Below the pieces are notes generated by a model. The model did not search any database and was not told the DNA's origin. It saw only the letters and a list, made by a program, of their open reading frames with translations. The position numbers and the translations under genes are program-made. This document shows, in pieces, positions 48,601 to 62,273 of a DNA stretch of 64,000 nt (its first letter is position 1; each line of letters opens with the position of its first letter). This stretch comes from Prostheceraeus crozeri (lineage: Eukaryota; Platyhelminthes; Polycladida; Euryleptidae): contig CAJQUW010008688.1 in NCBI GenBank assembly GCA_907163375.1, positions 67,001 to 131,000 on the forward strand, in the 5' to 3' direction.

Positions 48601-51600
48601 CACCAGCGAACGGTTGCCTCCCAGTATACCACCCCCGGCCCCCGCGTCCCCGTCGAGGGAAGAGAAACACCGCGCGACCGGACGCGCAGAGGGCACCCGG
48701 AGGCCCCAAGCCAAGCCCCGTCGCCCCCCCCCAGCCGTCGCCCGACCACCCAGCGCCGCAGCCTAAACACGCCCCGCAAGCCCCACCACCGCGCACGGTT
48801 ACCAGCGAGCGAGCTCGGCACCACGTCGCACCCAACACCCACATACCACTCGACCCCACAGCCGAGCGTCACGACCCAGCCGGGCCCAACGGGCCCCACA
48901 CGCCCCCCCCGCCCGACGACTCCGGCCGACCCAGGCCCAGCCCACGCGCCCACCGAAGCGAGCGACACCGCGCACAGGTCCGCGACAGCAACCCACGCGA
49001 ACACCACGCCACCGCGCAGACACGGAAACACCACAGAACAACCCACCCGAACCCCGCCCGTCCCCGCGCGCCCCGCAGCAGCGACACGACCGCCCCGAAA
49101 GGGGCCACCCCCAGCCCCCCCCGCAGCGCACGCCGAGGTCCCCACCAGCCGTCGCCCGAGCGCCCACCCAAGACCCCCGAGGCGGCACCAGTCCCACGCC
49201 GACGCCGTGCCGCCCCACCCCAAGCCAAGCCTGTCCCACAACCCGTGTCCCAGGTCGCGCAACCCCCGCCCCGCCCCCCCCCCCCGACTCACCCGAAACC
49301 CCCCACCCCAGCCCCCCCCCGCGCCCCCCGCCGGCCCCCCCCCCCACCAACGTTAGACCCCCCGGCACCGCGCAACACGTCGTCCCGCGCGCGGAGCCCG
49401 ACCGCAACGGCACAAACGCGCCGAATCACGTAGTCAACCAGTCCACGGTTAGTCCAACCGCCCGACCCGCCCACACGCGCCACAGCCGCGACACCAGGTC
49501 CGTGCCCAACGACCCCCCCACCCGCCGCGCACGCCGCAGCCGGCGACCAAGAGAGACAAAACGGCGCGCCCCCAGAACGGAGCGGACACAAGCACCACGT
49601 CGCCCGCAACCCCCCCCACCAACGAAAGGCGCGCTCGACACCGCCCGCACCCCACGAGTTCCCGTCGCACCGCCGGCAACCCGGCCGCAGCCCCAGTCCG
49701 TCCAGCCGCAGCCCCCCCCACAGCGCCGTCCCCAACCCCCCCGCAGTGGCCCCCTCCGGCGCGGCACAGACGGCGGACACCCGGCAACAACCGACCAAAG
49801 CGGCGGCGAACGCGACCAACCCCCGGACCCCAAGCAGCCCGCCCGTCTCCCGCCAGCCGCCCCACCAGCCCCCCCGCCGCCACCGCGCAGACGGGCGCCC
49901 GCCGTCGCCAAACCGCGGAGGCAGACCAGGACAAACGAAAAGAGAACAGAACGAGACACGACGCAGGTCCGCCACGGCACACACAAAGCACCACCACACA
50001 GCGCCCGCACCAGACCCCCCAACCAAGACCCCGCCCAAGAGGGCCAGCGGCCACGCAACCACGGCGTCAGAGCGGCACCCGGCAACCCACGGACACCACA
50101 ACCACACGCACCAGCCCGCCCGCAGCCGCGCACCGACCAGCGCAACAAGCCCGCAGATCGCGACCACCAGCGTCGCGTACACAACAACGCCGTTGCCGAC
50201 AGCGACCCAGCCACGCGCAGACTGCCGACCGACAGAGGGACAGAGGACCGCGACAAGACGGCGTCACCCACCCGTTGATGTGGGGCGGGTTTGTAACCAA
50301 GACCCCGTTGCCGTACCACACCACAGTCGACGTACACCAGCGCAGAAGACACGAGCCGCACGACGCCCCCCGGACAAAAGCGCCGCCAAGGCGAGCCACC
50401 ACGGCCAGCCGCCCGCCTCCCGACACCAGCCAACCCCCCGAGTACCCCCCCGACACGAAATAAGGAAGAAATCCAGACGAGAGAGAGCGAGCCCCACACG
50501 CCCCCGGACCGACACAGCGCCGCGAGTCCCGCCACGGACCACCGCAACACGACACCGTCCAGACGCTCGGACCGTCGACAGCGGAAACCGAAAGGTAAAA
50601 AAACGACGCGGAGACCCCCACAGCCCGGCCCCCCCATCGGCAGGCCCGCCCACAACGTCGCCCGTCGTGCGCGCGCACGCGCCCCCCCCCCGGCGCTTCC
50701 GCGCACGAACCACCGTCGTCCGAGGCACAAACTCCCCACCGTCACACGCCCGCAAACCGCAGCCCGTACGCTGCCGGGACGGTCACGCACCAACGCCCCA
50801 ACCCCCCCGCGGCGGCACGCCCCGCCCGCGCCCGGCCGCCCGGCCACCCCCCCCAGTACGAAGCGCGACACCCAGGCGTTGACGCAGCAGTTCGAGCACG
50901 ACCAGTACGTCGACGGAGGCGCAACGCACGACGCACCACGCCGCGCGCCCAAGTCCACGACCCGAGCACGCAGCATCGAAAGTACCCCCCTCCGCCAACC
51001 CGAGACTTGCCAGCACAACCACCCCCCGCGTCCCTCGAGCGCGAACGAAAAGAAGACGTACTAAAGAGCAGAGAACGGCAAGCAGAAGGAACCAGCCGCA
51101 CGCGCGACGTCAGAACGCGCCGCAAAGAACGCGCGACACCGCGTCCGCAAGTTCCGCCCGACGCGACACAAAACCCGGAGCAGTACAAAAACCCCCCGCC
51201 CGAGTTCGGCGGAGCGTTCGCCCCGTCGTCAGACAAGCCACCACCCGAGCCCACACGACCACGCCGACACCCCCGAAGCAGCCCCCCTCCGCAGGTAGCG
51301 ACGCACCAGCACCACCACCGTAACCACAAGGACGGTCCAGAAAGGGCCGACCACCGCGTACGTTCGAACGACCCGGCCGCACCACGCCCCAGCAACCAAA
51401 GAAGGGATAGAACAAAGTCTGCACGTCCCGCGCCAGGACGTACGTCGCAGCAACAAACAGCGGCGCAGCAGCGCGCGCTAGCGCAAGTACAAAGCCGTAG
51501 AGCCCCCGGGCGTCCGTCGCAAGTAGCGGCCGTACAAGGAGCGGACGACAACCGCCCCCGCAGCCACGACTCACGCGCCGCCGAGCCCCAAGCCACGAGG

Positions 51601-54600
51601 GCGTCCGAGAGGACCGCAGCGCCGGAGGCACCCCCGCCGTTAGCACACCGTGCAGACACTCGCCCCACGACGCCGGCCCACCAACGCACGGCGAAACGAC
51701 ACGCAAACGCGCCGCGCACAACGCAGGGGGGTCGGCGAGAGAAAGGAAACGGTGGGGAGAAAGAAGGACAACGTACACCGGAGAAAAAAGAGTAACCGCG
51801 GCACACGCAGAAAAGGTCTACGTGAAAACCAGCAAAAAAAAAGCCCCACCACCCCCAAAAGGGCAAGACAACAAAGACACAAACAGAAAACCACGCGTCG
51901 GCCACCACGGGTGGTGGAACCCCGCCCCCCGCACCGCGCGCCCCCCCGCCCCGTCAGACCGCCGGTCAAGTAGCGAGTCAACAGCCCCCAGCCCGGCGAC
52001 ACCACGGCAGCCCGCGCCGACCCGGAAACGCGACCCGTAAACGAGAGCGACGGACGCCGTCGCCGGAGCGCCGGAGGACCGACCCCGCGAGTCAGCCCGG
52101 GCGCCGAGTGCGTCCGCAGCACGCGCCGACGAGCGTACCCAGCGGCCCCGACGCCCGTAAACGAGTACCGCAACAGAGCCAGCGAGGCCCCGACCGACGC
52201 GGCGCCCAGCCACCGCGCGCCCACCACCCGCGCCGCGTCCGCCACCGCCGCCGCGACGCCCGACCCCCCGTGCCAACCAGGCCAGCACCCGCACGCGCAG
52301 CCGGAGCCCGCAGGCCGCCGTCCACCCACGACGCCCCGCCCGCCGCGCCCCTGTCGGGCGTAGCGCAGCGGCGCACCGCAGCCCCGCGCGCCGCCGCCCC
52401 CGCAACAAGTAGCAGCAACGCGCCCGCCCCGAGACCCCACCGATGTCAGCGCCCACGGCCGCGGCCCGCCCCCCCCCCGGCCCCCCCCCCGAGAGCAAGG
52501 AAGCCGGCCGCACCACAAAGCCACACAATCTCGGCGACACCAGTCACAGGCGTCCAGCCGCCGGCGCACGTCACCCGACCGCGAACACCGTCCGCTCCGT
52601 ACCGGTTCGGCGCAGCGTCAGAGAACGGCCCCGTGAGTGCCGCCCAACAGACAGCCCCCGCCGGACCACCGGCAAAGCAAAAAACGCCCACCCTGCCGGC
52701 CCCGCCGCCAGCCGCCCACGCCGCGTCAACCCGCCGGCCACGCACCGACAGTAGCAGCGAACCCGCCAGGCCACCAGACAAGTCGCGCCGGCGCACGTAC
52801 CCCCGTCTCCCCGCCGGCCAGCCCACACCGCCACCCAGCGCGCCGCCCCCCCCCACCCCGGCCCAAGCCGCACCCAGAGCCCGCCCGTCAGCAACGCCGA
52901 CCAGCCCCGACGACACCCGCACTCCGCCGACACGCCCAGGACGTCCAGGCCGACGCCGAGTTACCCTCCGAACCGAGACCCCCGCCCCCCGTCCCGGACC
53001 CCCCCACACAGTAACGGCGCGCAGCACCCGACGCCCGTCCCACCAACCCCCGCGCCCAGCGCGGCCCCCCCACGTGCCAAGCCGCCCGATAAGTCCCCCC
53101 CGGCACCCCCGGACGCGCGGTCACACCACGAAACGAGCACCCCGACAAAACGACGCGGGCAACACCAAACGTGCACCACCGAACACGAACCCGCCGCCCG
53201 CGAGACCCGCCCCCACAAGCACAGCACGAAGCCGACGACCGCCACGTCCCGTCACAACGCCGCCCCCGGCGAACAAAGGCCGAGAAACAAGAAACGCCAG
53301 ACACCCGGCGTACGCAGGAGACACCGCGCCCCGTCAGCGGCGACGCGCGTCCGGTGCGCGCCCGCCCCGACCCCCGCCGCCCGAGTCAGACGCGGAGGCG
53401 CAAGAGCGAGCAACCCGCCCAGGCGACCCCGCCACCCGCCCGGACCTTCCCCGACGTCGCCACCCCCCGGACCCCGGCCTACCCGCCGCCGCCCACGCCC
53501 CACCATCGTCGAACGCCAGCCCGCGCCAGCCACACCAGCGCGCCCCGCCGCCCGACCCCCGCGCCCCAGGAAAAGAAGCGACGCACAGTACAGAGCGCGC
53601 GCGCCGAGGCCCCCCCCGGCCGCACGTCACCCCAGCGCCCCCGCCAGGCCACCCGCGCGCCCACAGAAGGCCCCCCCCGCCGACGCCCGCCCACCCAGAG
53701 GTACGACCAGGCGCCCGGACCACGCGCACTCAACACACCGACCGCCCCCCGCGCGCAGACGCCAACCGCGCAACGCAAAAAAACGAAGGTAAAAACGCAA
53801 GTAAAGGCCCACCCCCCGCCCCACCACCGCCAGGCGCGGGCACACGGCACGCCCGCCCCTACCGCCCCCGCCAGCAGCAGGAAGCGAGACCAACCCACCC
53901 GTCACCCCGGCACCAGCCCCCACCCCGCCACGCAACGCCCCGCCCCACGCCAGAGCCCAGTTCACCGCCGGCGCCGCGCCGCGCCCGTCGCACGTGCAAT
54001 GACGCACCCCCCCCGCGCGCCCCCCCCGCACCGCCCACGCCCCCGCCGGAAGCGCCCGAGTCGGGGCGCAGACGTCGTCACCGCCGTCAACGCACCGACC
54101 CCGCGACCGCCACCGCCACCGGGACGCCCACCCCGGGCCGGACCGCACGTTCGTCGCCCGCCCCCGGCCGACCCCCGGCCGCACCGCGCCCCCCCCGCGG
54201 CCCCCCCGACCGTACGCAGCCCCACACCGCCGCGCCGCCGCCGCCAGCGCGGCGCCCGACTCCCGCAGAGAGAAACTGAACACGAGCCCGCCCAAGAGGC
54301 CCGAGCCGCCGGTCACCCCCCCGGCGCCCCGAACACCGCGCGTCCGCGGTCCCGCAGACCCCCCAGCGCCGCGGCCCGACGTCGCCCACCCGTAGCGAGG
54401 ACAGGACAGCGGCCCGCACCCACGCACGGCACGCCGGTCCGCAACCCCCCCGGCGCGCCGCCACGAAGCAGCCAAAACGAACAAGCCGCGACGGCCACAG
54501 AGAAACACAGCCCGAACCGCACAGCCCACAAAGGACCCCCAGTCCCCGCCCGAACCCGCAAAAGAGGCACCGAGCAACCGCCGCCCGCGACACCCCCGCC

Positions 54601-54876
54601 CCCAAGGACGCGGGCGCCCGCCCGCCCCGCAGCACGTCCACGCCCACCACCGAAGGCACGCCACGCCCCGACGACGAACCATCGCGCCAGCGCAAGCCCC
54701 AACCCGCGCCGCAGTACCACGAAACCAGAGACGAGAACCGAGAGAGGCAGCCCAGCTCGACCGCGACCAGCCCCGCCCAAAGCCCTCCGCGGTCGCCCAG
54801 TCAGACGCAAACACCGGCCCACCGCGCAACCACCGCCCCCGCAACCCGGTAGCCGATCCACCAGAGCAGTCCGCAC

Positions 54877-54888
54877 GGGGGGGGGGGG
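54877..54888. repeat. G12 homopolymer island
   Basis: A run of twelve G in a strand otherwise dominated by C and A. It is one of three isolated G islands in the right block. Confidence 0.8.
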
Positions 54889-57800
54889 TCGCGAGCCACA
54901 CCCGCCAGAGACAAAACCGCGACACCCCCCGTACAGCCCCGCGTAGACACACGCGACCACCGGGCCAGCAGCCGCGCGTCACGTCCCAACGCGCAAAGCA
55001 CCAGCCAGCAACAGCGCGTCGCCAGTCAACCCGCCGCAGCCACGCGCGACGCAGGTGCAAACCCACGACGACGGCAGCAGCCACGCCACGCCTCAGACCC
55101 ACGCCACACCACGAAAACAACAAAGGAACGTCCCCTGCACCACACGCCAGCAGCAGCGCACACAGCACGCACCAACCGCCAAAGCCGGCACAGAACATCA
55201 AAAGGCGCCGTAACACGAGAACCCGCTCCGGCCACCCACGAACGCCAGGCGCGCCCGCCGCGCGCGTCACACGCGGGGCAGCCCCGCCGTAGCGCCCGCC
55301 CACAGCGATGAGAACTAAAGACACACCAGCGCGCCCCGCGCCCCCCACGCACGACAAAACACGAAGCGGAGGACGAGCGACGTAACAACGACAGGAGCAA
55401 AGAAACGTCAGCAAGGAGTCGCAGTAGACCAGCCCCCGCCCCCGCCCGCCCCCCGCCCCCCCCACCCCCGCCCCCGTACCCGCCGGACCCGAACACGGGA
55501 GCCGTTCCCCCTCAACACCACCAAGCTCCGATCAGAGCCGCCAGCCGACGTCCGTACCGCAGCGCCCCAGCCCACGCGAAGCGTCGCCGGACGTCACACG
55601 CCGACCCCACCCAGCGCGCGCGACACCGTACCAGCCACACGCGCCGTAACCCGGACCCACGACGCGCCCCGCCCCCCGCGCGCCCGTCGGGCGTCAAGCC
55701 CAACCCGCAAAAGAAACAACAACCGCCCCGTACACCCCCGCGTCGATGCCAGCCGCGCAGAGGACCGCAACGACAGTAGCCCGGCGTCGCCCTCGTCGGC
55801 AGTCCGTCGCGCAGAGAAGCGCCCAGACGACACGGCGCACGCCACCCGAACACCCGCACACCCCCGGACCCCCACAACAGCGCCCACGCGCACCCCCCGA
55901 CCACCCCGCAGCAAGCAACGCCAGCCCCCGCGCGCGGCGAGCCCCACGAGGAAGGCCCCCGCCCCCCCTGCCCCCGCGCCGCCGCACCCCCGCGCCAAAG
56001 CCCACGCCGACCCGACGCCGCCCCACACGACGCGCGCACCGACGTCCACCCCAACAGCGTTACAGCCCACAACACCCCGGTCCCAGTGCCAAAGCACCGG
56101 GAACGCCCCGCCTCGGCACCGCGACGCCACACGCCACGGCCCCGGCCACACAACAAAACGAGCGAGGTACCGCCCGCAGACAGTCGCAAGGTAGAAGACC
56201 GGTACCGCCAGTGCCAAAACCCGTCGCGCACGACAGAAACGCGCACCGCCCACGCCGCGTCCGACCCGCGACCGCCCCAACCCCACGCCACGCACGAAGC
56301 CCCGCCCCACGCCGCCCCGCCCGCCAGCCACGGACGCGCCACAGTCAACCGCAGTCAGTTCGGCGACACCCCGCACCGCCACGAGGGCCCCCAAACCGCA
56401 CCAAACCGACCGGAGCCAGGAGGACGCACCCGCCGCCAGACACATCGACGGACCGCAACAGACGCCGAAACCAGAAGCGCACACCACCGACCCCAGCCAG
56501 GCGTACCCCCAGCGCAGACCAAAGACCGGGCCGCCGCAAGCGGCCCGCCGAACGGAGACAGAGAGCCGCAGGACCGACAGAACGACCCCACGGCCCGACC
56601 GCGCGAGAAGCAAGACCGCTCGACAAAGCAACCAAAGAAAACAAAGCGCACCGCCGGCGAGTGGCCCCGCCGCGCCGCCAGCCGGCGCTGCCGACGCGCC
56701 GCCCGCGCGCCGCCACCCCCGCGCGTCCCGGCCCACGCCAAACGCCCGCGCGCCGCCCCCCCCGGCGCCGCAGGACCGGACCGTCGACCACCCCCAGAGA
56801 CGAGCGCCGGACCCCGTCCGCAGCCCCCGGCACGCACACGCGACGCCCACCCACCGGCCGACGGCCCGCGTCGTACACCCCCGTCCCTACCCGTCGGCCC
56901 CACAAGTTAAACACAAGAAGCCCACCCACCAGGACCAGGGCCCGCCGCCCGCGCACCCCCGCGCCCCACAGCCGCGAGCACCCAACCGGCGCCGACGTTA
57001 CCCGCCGCCACGACGACGCGCCGCCCCCGCGCCCCCCCGGCCCCCCCCGACGAGCAGGCTCGCCGCGACAGCCCAGAGCACCCAGCCCCCGCCCGCCCCC
57101 GCGTGACCGAAGACGCGCGAACCACGAAACAGCCAGCCCGAAGTCACCGCCCCGCAGAAGTCGACGCACCCCCGCGCGGACCCCACAGGAACCCCCAGCG
57201 CTAGCGCGCGCGCGCCCGCGTCGCCGACCGCGCACGACCGCAGGGCGCCCCGCACGCCGCAGCGCGGGCCAGCGGCCCGACGCCCCCGTGCCGCCCGCGC
57301 GACCCGTCACGCCCCACCCCCGCCAGTACCCGCGCCCCCACGCCACCCGCCCGCCCGCGGCCCCCGCCCGCGCGCGCGCCCAGCGCCCCGCACCCCACCG
57401 CCCGCGCGCGCAGAACGCCGCACGCCGCGCGGTCCCCGCCCCGCGCCCGACGCCCGTCCACCGCCCGTCGCACCCGCGGCGCACTCGCCCCGCACCAGTC
57501 CGGTAGACCGCCAGCGCCCCCCCCGCGGCGCCGCGCCCCCACCCGCCGGCCCGGACCGAACCCACAGCCGCGGACCGCACGGCGCCACGCCACACGCGCG
57601 CAGCCAAAGCGACGGCCGCCGCACACCCGAAACCCCCCCGCCCCCCCCGAACCGAAGACGCACGAGCCCAACGTACACCACAGTCCGCAACAGCAGAGGC
57701 ACAGACAAACAAGAGAGAAAAGTTACGAAAGCAGTTAGCACCCAACCACCCCCCGGAGTCAGAAAGCTCCAGCGACGAGCACGGTTAACGACGACGCCCG

Positions 57801-59873
57801 ACCCCCACCAAAGAAGTCAAGCACCCAGTACTAAGAGACACGACCACAGTAGGCCACCGAAGCACCCGGTCAACAGCAGCCGCACCGAAACTAAAAAGAG
57901 ACAGAACACAGTTACGAACAAACGACGAAGAAAGCGAAAGGAACAAAAGAAAAAGAGGGCATGCCCCAACCCGGCACGAAGCGGAAGCCGCAACAGCCAA
58001 CGAGCGAGCCAACAGCGAACGAGACAAGAGAACGAGCACGCAGTCAGCCGCAGAATTCGTACGAACCAAGCAAAGCCCCGAGCGCCAGCCCAGCGCAACG
58101 AAACGCGTAGAACGACGAGCACGACCCAGGCACAGACCCCCCCTGCAGCAGCCCATCGTGGCAAACCAAGACAACAAACACCACACGCACCGCAGGACGG
58201 AGCGTACGGCCGAACCAAGCAGAGACCCAGCGCAGGCGTACGGCCACCCGAGTCCGGCCGACCCACCCCCAACTCACCCGCACCGTCACAGCCGAGCGTA
58301 GTTAGAAACGGCCCCAGCACCACCACGCGAACAAAGACCCGCCAAAGCAGAGAGACGTACGACGAGAACACAGAGCCCGACCGTACTCGGCCACCCCCGT
58401 CAACCCAACGGTAGACAGAGCCCCGCCAGAAGACGAGAGCACGCCGAAAACGTCAGACGAGAACACCGGCTACACACTAGAGGAGCGAGTCAGTACAGAG
58501 AGCACGCACCCCACCGGGACAACAGGAAGCCGGCGCGCACGGCCCCGCAGCCCAAGTAGGACCCCGACGTCGCGCGTCGAGAACAGCGAACCCGCCGAAG
58601 GACACCCCGCACCGCAAGCGTCGTCCAGACGTTCGACCCGCACGCGCGCCCCACGGCACAGTACACGCGCGCCACCCCGGCCAAGGCGCGGTCCGGCACG
58701 AGGAGTCCGCGAACCCACCCACCCGCCAAGCAAGCACGCAAAGTAAGCCGCCGAACCGCGCCACCCGCGCCGCAAAAGGAGCCCCACGAACGCGCAACGG
58801 GCCCCGACCAGCACCGCGCCCACCCCCGCCGCGCGCAGGGGCGAGCGCGCCGCACGCAGCGCAGCCAGGGCCGGCCACCGACACCCAGGCGCCCAGCGCG
58901 AGCACACGTCCGACCACCGCGCCCGCGCGAGCGCCCGCCGCCGACGCCGGCGCGGCCCAAAAGACGAGAGCGACCACGAAGCGCAGCAGAACGTAGCGCG
59001 AGTAAAAAAAGAAAAAGTCACGCCAGCACGTTCCCCCCACACCCCCGTACGATGGCGGCACGGTACGGACCCCCCCAAACCAATCGCAGAGCACGGACGC
59101 GCGACCGCGGACGCGTAAGCGAACACGCCCACGCGACAGGCCACCGGCACCGTCAAGCCAAAACAGCACCCACCGCAGCGCGCGACCCCGCCGCGTACGC
59201 GCGCCCGTAACGCAGCCCGCGAGCGCCCACCCGCGACGCAGCGCCACACCGGCCAACAGACACCGGCCAGCAGACGTCGCGCGCGAGACCACGCCCGCAC
59301 CTGCCCGACGGCGTCAACCAAGGAACGCCGCACCGCGGTAACCACGTACGCGCCATCGTAGGCTGGACACGCACGAGCCCGTCCCGCCGCACCGCCCCAA
59401 CGCGACGCACAAGCGCGCCCGAAGCCGCACACAACACGCGGAGACCGACGACACGCTTAAACAGGACAAACACACCAACCCGCCGCGGGCGCCACCGCGC
59501 GCGCACGCCACAGAGAAGTAAAAAGAGCACACGAGCCCCAGCCGACGTACAGCGCCGCGCACCTTCAGCCGACGCAGACGAGAACCCACGCCAACAAGGC
59601 GCCGCGGCCGACCCCACCACCCGGAGGCGGCAGCCGAGCGTAGCTAACGCCCACCCCACGAGAGGCCCGGCAACCCAAGCGCACCAAGCCACCACGACCG
59701 ACCCCGACCCACCGACCAACACACAGGAGAAAGAACCAGCAGCACAACGTAGGGAGCACCCGGGCACCGCCCGCGGCGCCCAGACCGCCAGCGGTCAAGG
59801 ACGCCCCCACGCCGCAAAGCACGTACGCACGGTCGCAAGTAGCCCCCCCCACGCACACCCACGAAAACCCGCA

Positions 59874-59916
59874 GGAGGGGGGGTGGGGGGGGGTGGTGAG
59901 GGTGCGGGGGGGGGGG
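59874..59916. repeat. G/T-only island of about 43 bases
   Basis: Runs of 7, 9 and 11 G separated by short T- or A-containing spacers, with almost no C. Both flanks are A/C-rich. The run spacing would allow a G-quadruplex if the sequence is real. Confidence 0.75.
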
Positions 59917-62241
59917 CGTCCGACAGCAGACGCCCGGACAACGAGCCAAAGCCCCCAGCCAACCGAACAGACAAACCGACAAAGAACAAAACAACAAAGC
60001 TAGAGAGCCGCGGCCGAACCGACGAGGGCCACCACGCCAGACGCCCGCTCACCGACAGCAAAAAGCGCGCAACGTCAGCGTCCGAGCAACGACACGCCCC
60101 CCGCCCGCAGGCGTACAGGAGCCACCACAGGCCAAGAAACAGTACACCCCCCCCGTCCACCGAACAGCGGCGCCCGGCCGCCAAACCGACGACACAGAGC
60201 ACGACGAAAGAGGACGGGACCATCACACGCAGCGCGCGACGCACCCCGACCACCACACCACCGCGCCCCGTCCACGACCGCACGGAACAAGCCACACTCG
60301 CAGGCGGTACAGCAGCAACTGACGCGACACGCCCGCACCGACCACCCAGCGCGACACGACCCCCACGTCCAGCACCGCACCCGCAGAGACGCAGAGTAAA
60401 GTCGGCTAAAAAGCACCCCGGCCAACAGGCCCGCCACCTCGCACGCACGCACCGCAGCCCGCCGCCAGCGAACACGGAACACCCGACAAGTACGGCAGCC
60501 ACACCCGCCGGCCGGCCCACCCCAACCAGGCAGTCACCCAGTCCCAATGAGCCAGCCTCCCAGACCGACCGCGGCGACAGCGCACGTCCACCAGGCGTCG
60601 GCGGACGACAACGCCAACGCCCCGCGCCCCCGCAACACCCAGCCCCGGCCCCGCACACCCACAGCGAGTCACCCAGCCGCAGTCCTCCCGCAACCCCGGC
60701 CCCCAAAAACAAAGGTCGCACGCCCTGGCAAGCAGAGCAGACGAACCCCGACCCAAAGGACACACACGACAGCCGCACAACGACCGCAACCACCCGCGCC
60801 CAAAGTCCCGCAGCCCCACCCGCGACACCGCGCCAGCCACCCCACCCGCCGCACGAGCGCCCAGGCCCCCACCCGTGACGGACAAACGAGAACGGCGCGA
60901 GGGCATAAGGACCCCCAACCCCGGCGACGCAGCCCCGCGACCGGCAAGAGGCCCGCGGGTTCCCCCCGACGCGCCGTCGACGCACGGAGGAGGGAGCCGC
61001 GACTAGGCCCAGTGTCCCCGCGCGGCCCCCCGGTTGCCGCCAAGCCACAGAGAGCGAAGTCCAGCCGACCCGCCAGCCGCAAACCGAGTAACGGCGAGGC
61101 ACCCGCATAGCCGCACAGCAGGCCCCCCCCGACCGACGGCCGGCGGTCCGACGCGCTCTAACCAGCCAGCGCACCGCACGCACTCCGAGCGCGCACCGAA
61201 ACCCAGCCCGCAGTCCGCGACGAACAAAGTCCGGACGACCAGCGAAAGTAAACACCACACAGAAGGAACCGACACGGGGAAGTCGCGTCAGACCCCGCGT
61301 CACCGTTCCAAGCGAGTAAACAACCACATAAGAAGACAAGAGGGGCGACCAGCGTCCGAACCCCACGTACCACCCAGACGCCCGCCGTGCCGCCCAGTAG
61401 GCCGGCCCCCGCGGACGTTACTACCGCCCAAGGCACCCCCAGCCGACGCCCAAACACCAGGACCACGCACCCGAACACACGGTCGAACCGCGACACCACG
61501 CCAAAGTCGCAGGACCGCGTAGCACGGACGCCGAACCCGCCCCGCCCACGTACAGCGCCCAGCAGGCCAGCCACGAACAACAGCACGAACCGCAACGCCA
61601 CGCCCCAGACACCACACTAAAGAGTCCAAAGACAGAACCGCGCCAGGGCCAGGGCAAGGCGCAGTACGAGCGCGCCACCACGCCCAACCCCGACCGCAAC
61701 ACGCCGTACGCAACGCCCCGCGCCGACACACACGACCGGTCCGGCCGAAGCCCGGCGCCGACCCGTGCGCGGACTGGACGAGCACAGCCGCCACCGGTAG
61801 AAAAGGCGCAAGAAAGCCCAACAGAAGAGTCGTCCCACAACCCCGCACCGTCCCACGACGCGAAGAACCCCAGTCGGCCACCCGCGCAGAACGAAACCGG
61901 AGACCACCAATCAAAGACCACAGAGTCAACGCAGCCCCCCGGCCACCCGCCCAGAGCGAACAGAGGCGGCGGCGTACCACCGCGCGCCGCCATGAACCGG
62001 CACCCGAGAGGCCGACGCACCCACCCAGCGCCCCGCAGCCCGCGCCCCGTTGCGCGTACCCCGACCGCCGCCGCAACCGAACGCGTTACGCCCCCAGGCC
62101 AGCAGCGCCCGCCCCGCCGCAGCCCCGCCCGCCCAGCCCCCGCCGACGGACCCGAGACAGACACACAACGGCCCGACCCAGATAACAGCGACAGACGACG
62201 AGAAAAGGAACCAAGGCAAATCGTGCCAACCAGAACAAGGC

Positions 62242-62273
62242 GAGGGGGGGGAGGGGGGGTGGGGGGGGGGGGG
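62242..62273. repeat. G-rich island with a G13 run
   Basis: G runs of 8, 7 and 13 separated by single A or T. Same character as the island at 59874 and the G/T-rich segment before 20699. Confidence 0.75.
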
